A stretch of 64,000 nt of DNA from Sphingomonas dokdonensis (GCF_002197685.1 NZ_NBBI01000002.1:434001-498000), one strand, 5' to 3'; counted from the stretch's first letter, positions 1 through 10,208 are shown. Program-made: numbers and translations. The notes: generated by a model not told the origin, from the sequence alone.

Positions 1-2
1 GG

Positions 3-974
3 ATCCCAGCGACCATCACGGGGCCGCGCGCGGTTGAGATGACGCTGGAGCAAATCGACGTGGTGCGCCGCGTGGTGGCGGCCAACCCCAAGGCATTCGC
101 GCTGGTGACGAGCGCCGCCGACGTGCGCCGCGCGCAGAAGGACGGCAGGATCGCATCGATGATCGGGATCGAGGGCGGGCATCAGATCGACGGTCGGCTT
201 TCGGTGTTGCGCCAGATGAAGGCGCTGGGTGTCGGCTATATGACGCTGACGCATGGCAAGAGCCTGGACTGGGCCGATTCCTCCACCGATGCGCCGCGTG
301 CCGGCGGACTTAGCGCCTTTGGCCGCGATGTGGTGGCCGAGATGAACCGAATTGGCATGATCGTCGACGTGAGCCACGTGGCGGACACGACCATGGCGGC
401 GGTGCTGGACATTTCGAAGGCGCCGGTGATCGCCTCGCATTCCTCCGCGCGCGCGATCGCCGACGTGCCGCGCAACATTCCCGACGATCTGCTGCGCCGG
501 ATCGGCGCGGCGGGCGGCGTGGTGATGGTGAACCTGTACCCCGCCTTCCTATCGGCCGAGTGGCGTGCGTGGGACCAGGCGCGCACCAAGTTCGGCAAGG
601 CGCGGGGGTTGGCGACCGATGCCTATGGCGCCAAGTCACCCGCGCCGCTGGTCGCGTGGGATGCGGAACACCCGATGCCGCGCGTGACGGCGGCGACGGT
701 GGCGGACCATGTCGAGCATATCGCCAAGGTGGCCGGCAAGGGTGCGGTGGGGATCGGCGGCGATTATGACGGCATCGGCGGCACCGCGCCCGAGGATATG
801 GGCGGCGTCGACGGCTATCCGCGGCTGTTCGCCGAGCTGGCGCGGCGCGGGTGGAGCGACGCGGAGCTCGCCAATTTGTCGCAGGGCAACGTGCTGCGCG
901 TGATGGAGCGGGTGGAGGCGGTGGCGGCGAGCCAGCGCAACCTGCGGCCGGTGGATGCGATCGAGCCGGAGTGA
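3..974 (+). CDS. Membrane dipeptidase (peptidase M19), 5' partial
   Basis: C-terminal part of a renal-dipeptidase-like zinc hydrolase that cleaves dipeptides. The reading frame is open from base 3 with no start, so the N-terminus, including the first HxD metal motif, lies left of the window. Visible family motifs are the bridging glutamate in GIEGGH, the TLTH block, the DVSH and ASHSS histidine motifs and the GGDYDG aspartate near the end. An internal ATG at 39 is in frame but is unlikely to be the start, because conserved sequence continues upstream of it. The family is secure; the substrate is unknown. Confidence 0.9.
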   Translation: MPATITGPRAVEMTLEQIDVVRRVVAANPKAFALVTSAADVRRAQKDGRIASMIGIEGGHQIDGRLSVLRQMKALGVGYMTLTHGKSLDWADSSTDAPRAGGLSAFGRDVVAEMNRIGMIVDVSHVADTTMAAVLDISKAPVIASHSSARAIADVPRNIPDDLLRRIGAAGGVVMVNLYPAFLSAEWRAWDQARTKFGKARGLATDAYGAKSPAPLVAWDAEHPMPRVTAATVADHVEHIAKVAGKGAVGIGGDYDGIGGTAPEDMGGVDGYPRLFAELARRGWSDAELANLSQGNVLRVMERVEAVAASQRNLRPVDAIEPE

Positions 975-1303
975 GCGGGTGGGACTGGATTTAGGCGAAG
1001 ACGCGCTTGTCTGATTAGTCTCGTGAGCGGCTCCCTGACGCTTGCGAGACCTTTGTGTATTTACCGCATGGTCCGGTGAACTACCTCGTGCCGGGATTCA
1101 CTTTACCACAGACTCGCTAGTTTAAGGTCTGCGGCGCGGTGGATGCCGGGACTAGCCCGGCATGACGCTATGCGCTTCGTAGAGGTGTCGCGCGCCCCGG
1201 GGGGCAGGTGGGAAGGCGTTGGTGCAGGCTGGTGATTTTTGCCGGCGCTGTTCCGTAGCTGGACCCGCCTTCCCCGGGTGTGCACCTTTATCTGAAGGCT
1301 GTC
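975..1303. other. Intergenic region without a convincing gene
   Basis: 329 bases between the dipeptidase stop and the end of the convergent deacetylase-like gene. Short frames here have no family features and look like noise. The only structured element is the palindromic repeat at 1143-1163, which may end transcription from one or both sides. No promoter or RNA gene was recognised. Confidence 0.6.
1143..1163. repeat. Palindromic intergenic repeat, GC-type (BIME-like)
   Basis: Two perfect 8-base arms, atgccggg and cccggcat, around a 5-base loop. With its flanks (ggtgg... and ...gacg) this is the reverse complement, with one base changed, of the unit at 32355-32375. It therefore belongs to a dispersed family and is not a one-off hairpin. 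Confidence 0.75.
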
Positions 1304-2308
1304 TCAGAAGCCGCTGAGGAAGCTGGCGACGTTGGCGCCGAGCGCGTCGATGGCGTAGCCGCCTTCCATGACGATGGCGGTCGGCAGGCCGAGGCTGGCG
1401 ATGTCGCGGGCGAGCACGGCGTAGTCGGGGGTGGTCAGCGCGAATTTGCTGATTGGGTCGCCTTCCCATGTATCCGCGCCGTAGCTGACTACCAGGAAGG
1501 TGGCGCGGAAGCGGGCGATGGCGTCTAGCGCAATTGCCTGTGCGGCGCGGAAGGCGTCCGCCTTCGTGCCGTGTGGCAACGGGAGGTTGAGCGTCGCGCC
1601 TTCGCCGGCGCCTTCACCGATTTCGTCGGCATGGCCCCAGTAGAAGGGGTAATCGGTCGCGGGATCGGCGTGGACGCTGGCGTAGAAGACGTCGCTGCGT
1701 TGCCAGAAGATGTCCTGCGTGCCGTTGCCGTGATGATAATCGATGTCGAGGATCGCGACGCGCTCGTGCCCCGCATCGCGCGCGGCCTGGGCGGCGATGG
1801 CGGCGACGTTGAGGTGGCAATATCCGCCGAAGTAATCGGCGCCGGCATGGTGGCCGGGCGGGCGGCAGAGCGCAAAGGCGGTGCGGTCGCCGGCGAGCAC
1901 GGCGTGGGTGGCGGCGAGCGCGGACTGTGCGCTGCCATAGGCGCTGGCCCAGGTCTTCGGGGTGAGCGGGGTGGTCGCGTCGAAGGCGTAGCGACCCATC
2001 AATGCGTCGATGCGATCGAGGCGGAGCGGGCGGCGGCCGACGATCGGGAAGGCGTAGGGGAGCGCGTCGCCCGGGCGGCCGGCGGCAGCCCAGGCGGCGG
2101 GCGCGTCCTGCAGGAACTGGAGGTAGTCGGCGTCGTGAACCGCCCGGATCGGGGCCTCGCCGCGATCCTCCGGTTCCTCCGCGCCGCCGATGGCCGCGAG
2201 GATCATCGCCGCGCGGGCGGGCTTTTCGGCATAGGCGGTGAAGGCGCCGTTGTGCAGCTCCTGCGCAGGAGCGTGACGGAGCTGATCGGGGGAGAAGAAG
2301 CGGCGCAT
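1304..2308 (-). CDS. Histone deacetylase family (class II-like / acetoin-utilisation-like) amidohydrolase
   Basis: A 334-residue zinc deacetylase-fold protein. Key motifs are RPPGHHAG (tandem active-site histidines), DIDYHHGNGTQDIF (zinc-ligand aspartate and histidine) and YGADTWEGDP (second zinc aspartate). Bacterial members deacetylate polyamines, acyl-lysines or other small amides; the substrate here cannot be read. The ATG at 2308 was chosen because it starts the conserved MRRFFSPDQ block and overlaps the upstream gene's stop by one base (TGATG), implying translational coupling. The frame is open further upstream only as a shadow of that gene. Confidence 0.9.
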   Translation of the reverse strand: MRRFFSPDQLRHAPAQELHNGAFTAYAEKPARAAMILAAIGGAEEPEDRGEAPIRAVHDADYLQFLQDAPAAWAAAGRPGDALPYAFPIVGRRPLRLDRIDALMGRYAFDATTPLTPKTWASAYGSAQSALAATHAVLAGDRTAFALCRPPGHHAGADYFGGYCHLNVAAIAAQAARDAGHERVAILDIDYHHGNGTQDIFWQRSDVFYASVHADPATDYPFYWGHADEIGEGAGEGATLNLPLPHGTKADAFRAAQAIALDAIARFRATFLVVSYGADTWEGDPISKFALTTPDYAVLARDIASLGLPTAIVMEGGYAIDALGANVASFLSGF

Positions 2309-2898
2309 CAGCGGACCTGCGTGACGGAGAGGCTGCCAGCGGCAAGCGGCTGGCATAGATCGCCGGAGGGCACGGACGGGTCGAGCCACTCGGCCCAGCG
2401 GTCGCGGCCGAGCACGACCACCTGGCGCGAGTGATAGGGCGCGATGTCGGGGCCGGGCTCGCAGGTGAGCATGGTGAAGGCCTCGCCGACGGTTGCGTCC
2501 TTGCGCCACAGGCCAGCGATGCAGAACCAGTCGTGGCCGATAAGGCGGAAGGCCCATTTGTCCTTGCGCCTGGCCTTGGGATCGGCCGGCTTGGTGAATT
2601 CAAAGAAGCTGTCGACCGGGATCAGGCAGCGGCCGGCCCGCAGGTCGCGTCCGTCCGAGCGGAAATTGTACACCGGGCGGCCGCCGGTGCCAGGCCAGCT
2701 CCAGCGGCGGGTGACGCATTCCGCCTCATCCGCGCGGCCATCGACGCCGCGGATGATGATCGTCGGATCGGTGATGCGGATGCTGTCGAGCGGCGCCATG
2801 TTGGGCGCGCCCTCGGGAAAGACGAGCGGGATGCGCGTCTCGTCCCAATCGGTGCGCAATTCGCCAAGGGCGATGCGGCGGGCGGCCTCGTTGCACAT
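2308..2898 (-). CDS. SOS response-associated peptidase (SRAP / HMCES / YedK family)
   Basis: A 196-residue protein starting MCNEAA. Cys2, exposed after removal of Met1, is the residue that forms the thiazolidine crosslink with abasic sites in single-stranded DNA in this family. The active-site glutamate (SFFEF) and histidine (PYHSRQ) are also visible, as is the conserved WxxPGTGGRPVYNFRSDGR stretch near its arginines. Length is normal for YedK-type proteins. It is the first gene of a two-gene unit with the deacetylase-like gene. No SOS box was noticed just upstream. Confidence 0.93.
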   Translation of the reverse strand: MCNEAARRIALGELRTDWDETRIPLVFPEGAPNMAPLDSIRITDPTIIIRGVDGRADEAECVTRRWSWPGTGGRPVYNFRSDGRDLRAGRCLIPVDSFFEFTKPADPKARRKDKWAFRLIGHDWFCIAGLWRKDATVGEAFTMLTCEPGPDIAPYHSRQVVVLGRDRWAEWLDPSVPSGDLCQPLAAGSLSVTQVR

Positions 2899-2970
2899 GC
2901 GCGGGAGGGTAGCGGATCGGGGTGGCCGGCGCCAACCTCCCGCGGGGAAGGGGGCGCCGGTCGATCCGGG

Positions 2971-4557
2971 TTACTTTGCCGCCAGTGCCTCGGCGAGGAG
3001 GCGGCGGGTGTTGGCGACGCCGTACAGCCTGATGAAGCTGCCCATGCGCGGCCCCTGGCTGGAGCCGAGCAGCGTTTCGTAGAGCGCCTTGAACCAGTCG
3101 CGCAGCTCCGCGAAGCCGCCGGTCTTGCCGATCTCATAGACCGCGTTCTGGATGTCCTCGGCCGAGGCGTCCTCGCCCAGGGTAGCGAGATCGGCATCGA
3201 GCCGTTCGAGCGCGGCCACCTCGACGCCCTCGGGCGCGCGGCGCTTCAGCGTGGGAGCGATGAAATCGCGGTGATAGGAGAGGGCGTAGCCGATCATCCG
3301 GTCGAGCTCCGGATGAGCCGCGGCGTTCGCATCGGGGAGGTAATTGCCGAGGTAGCCCCAGACCTGCTCGTTCGTGGCGCCTTCGCCCATCACGCCGACG
3401 AGGTTCAGCAGCAGGCCGAACGTCACCGGCAGCGTTGCCGCCGGCACGTCGCCATTGTGGATGTGGTGGACGGGGTTGCCGAGCTTCTCCTTCCAGCCCT
3501 GCGCCGGATAATTGGCGCGGAACTGCCAGTAATCGTCCACCGCACGCGGAATCAGGCCGAGGTGGAGCGACTTGGCCTTCTTCGGTTCGCGATAGATGTA
3601 GAAGGCGAGGCTTTCGTCGGGGCCGTAGGTGAGCCATTCCTCGATCGAAAGGCCGTTGCCCTTCGACTTGGAGATCTTCTCGCCCTTGGCATCAAGGAAC
3701 AGCTCGTAGATCAGCCCCTCGGGCCGGCGCCCGCCGAGCACCTGCGCGATCTTGCCGCCGAGCACGCCCGAATCGATCAGGTCCTTGCCGTACATCTCGT
3801 AATCGACGCCAAGCGCGGCCCAGCGCATGCCCCAATCGGGCTTCCACTGGAGCTTCGCCTTGCCGCCGAGGATCGACTGTTCGACCGTTTCGCCCTCATC
3901 CTCGAAGCGGATAATGCCCGCCTCGGCGTCGACCACCTCAACGGGCACCTGGAGCACGATGCCGGACTTTTCGCTGATCGGCAGGACGGGCGAATAGGTC
4001 GCCTGCCGCTCGGCGCGTAGCGTCGGCAGCATGACGGCCATGATCTTGTCGTAGTTACGCAGGACGTTGCGCAGCGGCTCATCGAAGCGGCCGGCAGTGT
4101 AATAATCGGTCGACGAGACGAACTCGTATTCGAAGCCGAAGCGATCGAGAAAGTCGCGCAGCATGGCGTTGTTGTGCGCGGCGAAGCTGTCGAACTTGCC
4201 GAACGGATCGGGGATGCGCGACAGCGGCTTGCCGAGGTTCGCCGTCAGCAGCTCCTTGTTCGGCACATTGTCCGGCACCTTGCGCAGGCCGTCCATGTCG
4301 TCGCTGAACGCCACCAGCCGGGTCGGGCGGCCGGTCATTTCCTCATAGGCGCGGCGCACCATGGTGGTGCGCAGCACTTCCTGGAAGGTGCCGATATGCG
4401 GCAGGCCCGAGGGGCCGTAGCCGGTTTCGAACAGCATCGGTTCCCCGTCGGGCTTCCCCTCCGGCCAGCGCTTCAGGAGCTTTCGCGCTTCCTCATAGGG
4501 CCAGGCCTTGGACTCGAGCGCAGCGGTGCGCCGTTCGGGATCGAATGCGTCTGTCAT
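2971..4557 (-). CDS. lysK: Lysine--tRNA ligase, class I
   Basis: A 528-residue class I LysRS, the archaeal-type enzyme that most alphaproteobacteria use instead of class II LysS. The HIGH-type signature is HIGT at residues 54-57 in GYGPSGLPHIGTF, and the KMSKS-type signature is KISKSKG in the middle of the protein. It charges tRNA-Lys in the cytoplasm. Length is typical. It is divergent from crtZ across 51 bases, and the start is the first Met before the conserved N-terminus. Confidence 0.97.
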   Translation of the reverse strand: MTDAFDPERRTAALESKAWPYEEARKLLKRWPEGKPDGEPMLFETGYGPSGLPHIGTFQEVLRTTMVRRAYEEMTGRPTRLVAFSDDMDGLRKVPDNVPNKELLTANLGKPLSRIPDPFGKFDSFAAHNNAMLRDFLDRFGFEYEFVSSTDYYTAGRFDEPLRNVLRNYDKIMAVMLPTLRAERQATYSPVLPISEKSGIVLQVPVEVVDAEAGIIRFEDEGETVEQSILGGKAKLQWKPDWGMRWAALGVDYEMYGKDLIDSGVLGGKIAQVLGGRRPEGLIYELFLDAKGEKISKSKGNGLSIEEWLTYGPDESLAFYIYREPKKAKSLHLGLIPRAVDDYWQFRANYPAQGWKEKLGNPVHHIHNGDVPAATLPVTFGLLLNLVGVMGEGATNEQVWGYLGNYLPDANAAAHPELDRMIGYALSYHRDFIAPTLKRRAPEGVEVAALERLDADLATLGEDASAEDIQNAVYEIGKTGGFAELRDWFKALYETLLGSSQGPRMGSFIRLYGVANTRRLLAEALAAK

Positions 4558-4608
4558 AACGCGGTGCGCCGTAGCGACGCGCGCGCACGATGGCTATATG
4601 GGGGACGC

Positions 4609-5130
4609 ATGTCGATCTGGTCCGGCCTTTTCCTGTTTCTCCTTACCGTCGCCGGGATGGAGGCGTTCGCCTATGTGATGCACCGCTGGGTGATGCATGG
4701 GCCGGGCTGGTTCCTGCACGAAAGCCATCATCGTCCACGTACCGGGCGATTCGAGCTGAACGATCTGTATGGCGTGATCTTTGCCGTGCCGTCGATCGTG
4801 CTGATCTATGGCGGCGTGCAGGGGGGCTGGTGGCCAGGCTATGCCTGGATCGGCGCCGGGATCGCGGCGTACGGCGCGATCTACTTCGGGTTTCACGACG
4901 TGATCGTGCATGAGCGGGTGCGCACGCGCTTTCTGCCCAAATCCAGCTATATGAAGCGGATCGTCCAGGCGCACCGGCTGCACCATGTGGTGAACACCAA
5001 GGAGGGAACGGTAAGCTTCGGGTTTCTCGTCGCGCCCAAACCGGAAGAGCTGAAGGCCGAGTTGAAGCGGCGCGGCCGGGCGGGGGTACGCGCTCCGACC
5101 GGAACGGTTCCGACGTTTGCGGAAAAGTAA
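4609..5130 (+). CDS. crtZ: Beta-carotene hydroxylase (CrtZ-type)
   Basis: A 173-residue integral membrane di-iron hydroxylase. All four histidine clusters are present: HRWVMH, HESHH, HDVIVH and HRLHH. The hydrophobic segments between them match a fatty-acid-hydroxylase fold. It adds 3/3' hydroxyl groups to beta-ionone rings, giving zeaxanthin-type carotenoids; sphingomonads further convert these to nostoxanthin. ATG 4609 follows a ggggac stretch, and the longer open frame upstream is antisense to lysK. No other carotenoid gene is adjacent. Confidence 0.95.
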   Translation: MSIWSGLFLFLLTVAGMEAFAYVMHRWVMHGPGWFLHESHHRPRTGRFELNDLYGVIFAVPSIVLIYGGVQGGWWPGYAWIGAGIAAYGAIYFGFHDVIVHERVRTRFLPKSSYMKRIVQAHRLHHVVNTKEGTVSFGFLVAPKPEELKAELKRRGRAGVRAPTGTVPTFAEK

Positions 5131-5154
5131 CCTTCGCGGCGGATAGTCCTCGCC

Positions 5155-5481
5155 ATGGATCACGCCATTCCGCTCCCAAGCCCGTCCGACGGCGACGAAA
5201 ACCGTCGCGCACTGCGCAAGGCAGTCAAGATGCGCGCCCACCTGCGCGACCGCGGCACCACCCGTTTCGAGATCGAAGTGGTCGACCTTTCCACCACCGG
5301 ATTTCGCGCGCAGACCAGCTTCACGCTATGGCCGGGCACGACCGTGTGGCTGACGCTGCCGGGGCTGGCCGGGCTGGAGGCGGTGGTCGCGTGGCGCGAC
5401 AAGTACCGCTACGGCTGCGCCTTTACCAAGCCGCTGCACCCGGCGGTGTTCGACCATATCGTGGCGCTCGGCAACGATTGA
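5155..5481 (+). CDS. PilZ domain protein
   Basis: A 108-residue single-domain PilZ protein. The cyclic-di-GMP binding signature is visible as an RxxxR motif (RRALR, near residue 20) and a DxSxxG motif (DLSTTG, near residue 46). It probably acts as a diffusible c-di-GMP receptor; the target is unknown. It lies 24 bases after crtZ on the same strand and is followed by a good intrinsic terminator. A diguanylate cyclase is encoded at 19796-20650, but nothing ties the two together. Confidence 0.85.
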   Translation: MDHAIPLPSPSDGDENRRALRKAVKMRAHLRDRGTTRFEIEVVDLSTTGFRAQTSFTLWPGTTVWLTLPGLAGLEAVVAWRDKYRYGCAFTKPLHPAVFDHIVALGND

Positions 5482-5545
5482 CGATGCGGTCGCGGGTTCG
5501 CCCGCGTCGCTGCACGACGCCGGGCTTGCCGGTCTGACGGCATGG

Positions 5546-5574
5546 GGCGCCGCTCTGTCGAGCCGGCGCCTTTA
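5546..5574 (+). terminator. Intrinsic terminator after the PilZ gene
   Basis: A perfect 7-base stem, ggcgccg paired with cggcgcc, with an 11-base loop, followed by tttat. It is placed to stop plus-strand transcription from crtZ-PilZ before the convergent prs gene. On the minus strand it lacks a T tract. Confidence 0.65.
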
Positions 5575-5579
5575 TCGTG

Positions 5580-6515
<936 letters not shown>

Positions 6516-6631
6516 AAGCGTCCCGCCCTTTCTGCGCCGCCCCCTTAGCGCGAAAGCCCCGTGTTGCAATCGTGCGACATGGATGGTGAGACAGTTTGCG
6601 GTTCGGCCGCGGCGGGCCTAACGCGCGCGGC

Positions 6632-7963
6632 ATGACCGTGGTTACCCGCTTCGCCCCTTCGCCGACCGGCCGCCTGCACGTCGGCAACATCCGCGCCGCG
6701 CTGCATAACTGGATGTTTGCGCGCGGCCAGGGCGGACGCTTCGTGCTGCGCATCGACGATACCGATGCGGAGCGGAGCGAGGAGCGGTTCGTGGACGCGA
6801 TCCGCGAGGATCTGGCGTGGCTGGGCCTGACGCCGGACGCGGAGGTGCGCCAGTCGGAGCGGTTTGGCCTGTACGAAACGCGGTTCGAGGAATTGCGCGC
6901 GGCCGGGCGGATCTATCCGGCGTATGACACCAGCCAGGAGCTGGACCTGAAGCGCAAGATCCAGCTCGGCCGGGGATTGCCGCCGGTGTACGATCGCGCG
7001 GCGTTGCAGCTGAGCGATGCGGATCGCGCGCGGCTGGAGAACGAGGGTGTGCGGCCGCACTGGCGCTTTCGCCTGGACGATGACGCGGTGGTCGAATGGG
7101 ACGATCTGGTGCGCGGGCACCAGCGGTTCGACCCAAAGACGATGAGCGATCCGGTGATCCGGCGTGCGGACGGATCGTGGCTTTATATGCTGCCGTCCGC
7201 GATCGACGACATCGATCTTGGCATCAGCCACGTGATGCGCGGCGAAGATCACGTCGCGAATACCGCGCTGCAGATCCAGATGTTCGCCGCGATGGGCAGC
7301 ACGCCGCCGCATTTCGCGCATGCTGCGCTGCTGACCGGGAGCGAGGGCAAGCTGTCCAAGCGGCTGGGGAGCCTGGGCGTCGACCAGCTGCGCGAGATGG
7401 GCATCGAGGCGCAGGCGATCCGTGCGCTGCTGGCGCGGCTGGGGACGAGCGATCCGGTGGAGCCGGTGGTGGAGATGGCGCCGCTGCTCGCCACGTTCGA
7501 TTTCGGCCGTTTCGGGCGGGCGCCGGCACGCTTCGACGAGGCGGAACTGGCGCAGCTCAACGCGCGGATCGTGCATCAGCTGCCCTACGAGGCGGTGCGC
7601 GATCGGCTGCCGGCCGGAGTGACGGCCGAGGTGTGGGAAGCGGTGCGACCCAACCTTTCCACGGTCGCCGAAGTGCAGGATTGGTGGCAGGTGATCGAAG
7701 GACCGATCACGCCGGCGGCACTCTCCGATGACGACCGCGCGTATCTGGCATTGGCAGCCGATGCGGCGGAGGCGATCGACTGGGGTGCCGACCCGTGGCA
7801 CCAGCTGACGGGCGCGCTGAAGGGCTCGACCGGGCGCAAGGGTAAGGCGTTGTTCCTGCCGCTGCGCCAGGCACTGACGGGCCGCGATCATGGCCCGGAC
7901 ATGGCGGCGCTGCTGCCGCTGATCGGGCGCGACCGCGCGCTGGCGCGGCTGCGCGGCGCCTGA
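6632..7963 (+). CDS. gltX: Glutamate--tRNA ligase
   Basis: A 443-residue class I GluRS. The HIGH motif is the variant HVGN at residues 16-19 after RFAPSPTG, and the KMSKS motif is KLSKR at residue 240. Alphaproteobacteria usually carry two GltX paralogues, one of which handles tRNA-Gln for later amidation; which one this is cannot be told here. ATG 6632 was chosen because conserved sequence begins at once; a start at 6596 would add 12 unsupported residues. Confidence 0.95.
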   Translation: MTVVTRFAPSPTGRLHVGNIRAALHNWMFARGQGGRFVLRIDDTDAERSEERFVDAIREDLAWLGLTPDAEVRQSERFGLYETRFEELRAAGRIYPAYDTSQELDLKRKIQLGRGLPPVYDRAALQLSDADRARLENEGVRPHWRFRLDDDAVVEWDDLVRGHQRFDPKTMSDPVIRRADGSWLYMLPSAIDDIDLGISHVMRGEDHVANTALQIQMFAAMGSTPPHFAHAALLTGSEGKLSKRLGSLGVDQLREMGIEAQAIRALLARLGTSDPVEPVVEMAPLLATFDFGRFGRAPARFDEAELAQLNARIVHQLPYEAVRDRLPAGVTAEVWEAVRPNLSTVAEVQDWWQVIEGPITPAALSDDDRAYLALAADAAEAIDWGADPWHQLTGALKGSTGRKGKALFLPLRQALTGRDHGPDMAALLPLIGRDRALARLRGA

Positions 7964-8070
7964 CGGCGGCGGCGCGCGCTGCCGCTTGCGCACGATATGT
8001 TATGTGGTACCATCACAGCCTGAGCGAAGGCTCGGAAGGAGAAGAAACAAGAAAACCATAGGAGAGGATC

Positions 8071-8736
8071 ATGTACGCGGACCGAAATGCCCGGCCGTCC
8101 GGCGTGAATGCCGGAAGCCTTGTTGTTGCCGTCGCGATCAACGCCGCCGTGATCGGCGCGCTGATATTCTCCGCCCCGGTGATCGAGGCGATCAAGCAGC
8201 GCGGCACGCTGATCGTCGAGAACATCCCGCTCGATCCGCCACCGCCACCCGAACCGATCGAGCCGCCGCCGGCGATCAAGGACCAGAAGGTCAGCACGCT
8301 GCCCGAGCGGCCGAGCACCAGCACCAATATCGCGCCGACGACGGCGAGCGATGCTTTCGTCGTGACACCGCTCCCGCTGCCGCCCTTGCCGTTGCCGCCG
8401 CTTCCGCCGGTCGGCGAGCTGACGCGGGTGGAGCCGGCCAAGCCGCCGGTGCTGGTGGAGGCGCGGCCCGATCCCCGCTTTGCCCGCCAGATGCAGCCGA
8501 CCTATCCGCCGGGTGAGCGCCGTGCCGAGCGGGAAGGCGTCGTCACCATGCGCGTGACGATCGGGCGCGACGGTCGCGTGCTCGACGCCGATTGCGTCAG
8601 CGCCACCAGCGACGAATTCTGCCGCGCGACGCGTCTGCACGCGCTGGCCAAATGGCGGTTCCAGCCGGCAACGCGCGACGGCGTCGCCATGGAAGCGACC
8701 AAGGAACTGACCGTGCGCTTCCGGCTCGAGTCATAG
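8071..8736 (+). CDS. TonB-family energy-transducing protein
   Basis: A 221-residue protein with a cytoplasmic N-terminus, one membrane helix (about residues 16-38), a proline-rich periplasmic linker (PPPPPEPIEPPP, then PLPPLPLPPLPP) and a C-terminal TonB domain with QPTYPPGERR and ALAKWRFQPA. It would couple the inner-membrane proton motive force to outer-membrane receptors. No exbB or exbD is next to it. A strong ribosome site (aggagagg) precedes ATG 8071, and an intrinsic terminator follows. Confidence 0.88.
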   Translation: MYADRNARPSGVNAGSLVVAVAINAAVIGALIFSAPVIEAIKQRGTLIVENIPLDPPPPPEPIEPPPAIKDQKVSTLPERPSTSTNIAPTTASDAFVVTPLPLPPLPLPPLPPVGELTRVEPAKPPVLVEARPDPRFARQMQPTYPPGERRAEREGVVTMRVTIGRDGRVLDADCVSATSDEFCRATRLHALAKWRFQPATRDGVAMEATKELTVRFRLES

Positions 8737-8756
8737 ACGAGCGAAGGGTCGGGTGG

Positions 8757-8784
8757 GCGGCGCTGCAAAGGTGGCGCCGCTTTT
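8757..8784 (+). terminator. Intrinsic terminator after the TonB-like gene
   Basis: A perfect 7-base stem, gcggcgc with gcgccgc, a 10-base loop and tttt. It separates the TonB-like gene from the next transcription unit. Confidence 0.7.
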
Positions 8785-8854
8785 CCCGCGTTGTTGCCGA
8801 CCCTTAGCCGCCGGAGGGCTGGCTTCGACGGGTCGGTTGCATTATATCGGGCCC

Positions 8855-9202
8855 ATGCAATTCTTTGCCCGGATGAGTCCGTTCAAGGCCGTACGCGACC
8901 TTCGTCTATTCCTGCATCAGCGGCAGAAGCATGAACTTGTCTTTCTCTGCCTGTCGGTGGTGCTGACGGGCTTGCTCCTGATCGGCTTTGCAAAGGATTC
9001 AAAGGTCGAAAAAGTGTACAAGCCCGAGATCGTCTATGTGCAGCAATGGCGCGCGGATCGGACCGATGCCGAGATCATCGCGCAGCAGGCGATCGATGCG
9101 CCGATCAAGCAGAAGCAGATCGACGATCAGAAGCGCCGGCAGGAAGAGCTGCGCGCGTCGTTCAAGAAGCTGGACGACAAAATGACCAAATGGGGTCTGT
9201 AA
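8855..9202 (+). CDS. Hypothetical single-pass membrane protein
   Basis: A 115-residue protein with one clear membrane helix (about residues 27-45) and a charged, alpha-helical C-terminal tail rich in Lys, Gln and Asp with possible coiled-coil character. It was not recognised as a named family. It ends 16 bases before ribD on the same strand and may be cotranscribed with the riboflavin genes. ATG 8855 was chosen because the upstream in-frame codons overlap the terminator region. Confidence 0.75.
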   Translation: MQFFARMSPFKAVRDLRLFLHQRQKHELVFLCLSVVLTGLLLIGFAKDSKVEKVYKPEIVYVQQWRADRTDAEIIAQQAIDAPIKQKQIDDQKRRQEELRASFKKLDDKMTKWGL

Positions 9203-9218
9203 GCCAGGATCGCGCGTG

Positions 9219-10208
9219 ATGGCGGGCGCGGATCACGCGCGCTGGATGGGCGCGGCGCTCGCGCTGGCGTCGCGCGGTCAGGGGCGGACGAGCCCCAATC
9301 CGTCGGTCGGCTGCGTGATCGTGCACGACGGCAAGGTCGTAGGGCGCGGGTGGACGCAGCCGGGCGGGCGGCCGCATGCCGAGGCGATGGCGCTGGAACA
9401 GGCGGGCGCGAAGGCGGCAGGGGCCACCGTCTATGTGACGCTGGAGCCCTGCGCGCATCGCTCCGTGCGCGGGCCGGCCTGCGCGGATCTGCTGGTGGCG
9501 AGCAAGCCGGCGCGCGTCGTGGTCGCGCTGGGCGATCCCGATCCGCGGACCAATGGCAAGGGACTGGCGCGGCTCGCCGATGCCGGGATCGAGACGGTCA
9601 CGGGCGTGCGCGCGGGCGAGGCGCGCGCGACCATGGCAGGGTTTCTCAGGCGGATGGCGCATGGGCGGCCGCAGGTGACGCTGAAGCTCGCCACCTCGCT
9701 CGATGGCTGTATCGCGATGGCGGATGGCGCAAGCCGCTGGATCACCGGCGATGCCGCCCGGGCGCATGTGCATCTGGAACGCAGCCGGCACGACATGATC
9801 CTGGTCGGGCGTGGGACATGGGATGTCGACCGGCCGCGACTCGACGTGCGGTTGGCCGGGCTGGAGGCGCGGGCACCGGTGCGTGTGGTCATGTCGACGC
9901 GCGCGGTGGACGACGACGGCGTGGTGCGGATCACTTCGCCGGAAGAGATCACGACGCTCTCCGGCGACCATCTGTTCGTAGAGGGCGGCGCGGGCGCGGC
10001 GGCGGCCTTCCTTGCGGCAGATCTGGTCGATCGCCTGGTGCTGTATCGCGCGCCGATCCTGATCGGCGGCGGGCGGCCGGCGCTCCGCGACATCGGACTG
10101 GGTAGCCTGGATGCGGCGCATGGTCGCTGGACCTGCACCGATACGCGCCAGCTTGGCAGCGACCGGCTCGAGGTCTACGAGCGTGTCCGATGTTTACCGG
10201 GATCATAA
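9219..10208 (+). CDS. ribD: Bifunctional riboflavin deaminase/reductase RibD
   Basis: A 329-residue two-domain enzyme of riboflavin synthesis. The N-terminal zinc deaminase has HAE at 53-55 and the cysteine pair in EPCAHRSVRGPAC at about 78 and 88. The C-terminal NADPH reductase domain begins near VTLKLATSLDG and has the GGAGAAAAFL nucleotide-binding stretch. A GTG at 9216 directly precedes ATG 9219, so either may start translation. Its 3' end overlaps ribE by 19 bases. Confidence 0.95.
   Translation: MAGADHARWMGAALALASRGQGRTSPNPSVGCVIVHDGKVVGRGWTQPGGRPHAEAMALEQAGAKAAGATVYVTLEPCAHRSVRGPACADLLVASKPARVVVALGDPDPRTNGKGLARLADAGIETVTGVRAGEARATMAGFLRRMAHGRPQVTLKLATSLDGCIAMADGASRWITGDAARAHVHLERSRHDMILVGRGTWDVDRPRLDVRLAGLEARAPVRVVMSTRAVDDDGVVRITSPEEITTLSGDHLFVEGGAGAAAAFLAADLVDRLVLYRAPILIGGGRPALRDIGLGSLDAAHGRWTCTDTRQLGSDRLEVYERVRCLPGS

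Noticed and set aside
8220..8450. Possible tandem DNA repeat in the TonB-like gene
   Set aside because: The repetitive look comes from a proline-rich linker typical of TonB proteins.
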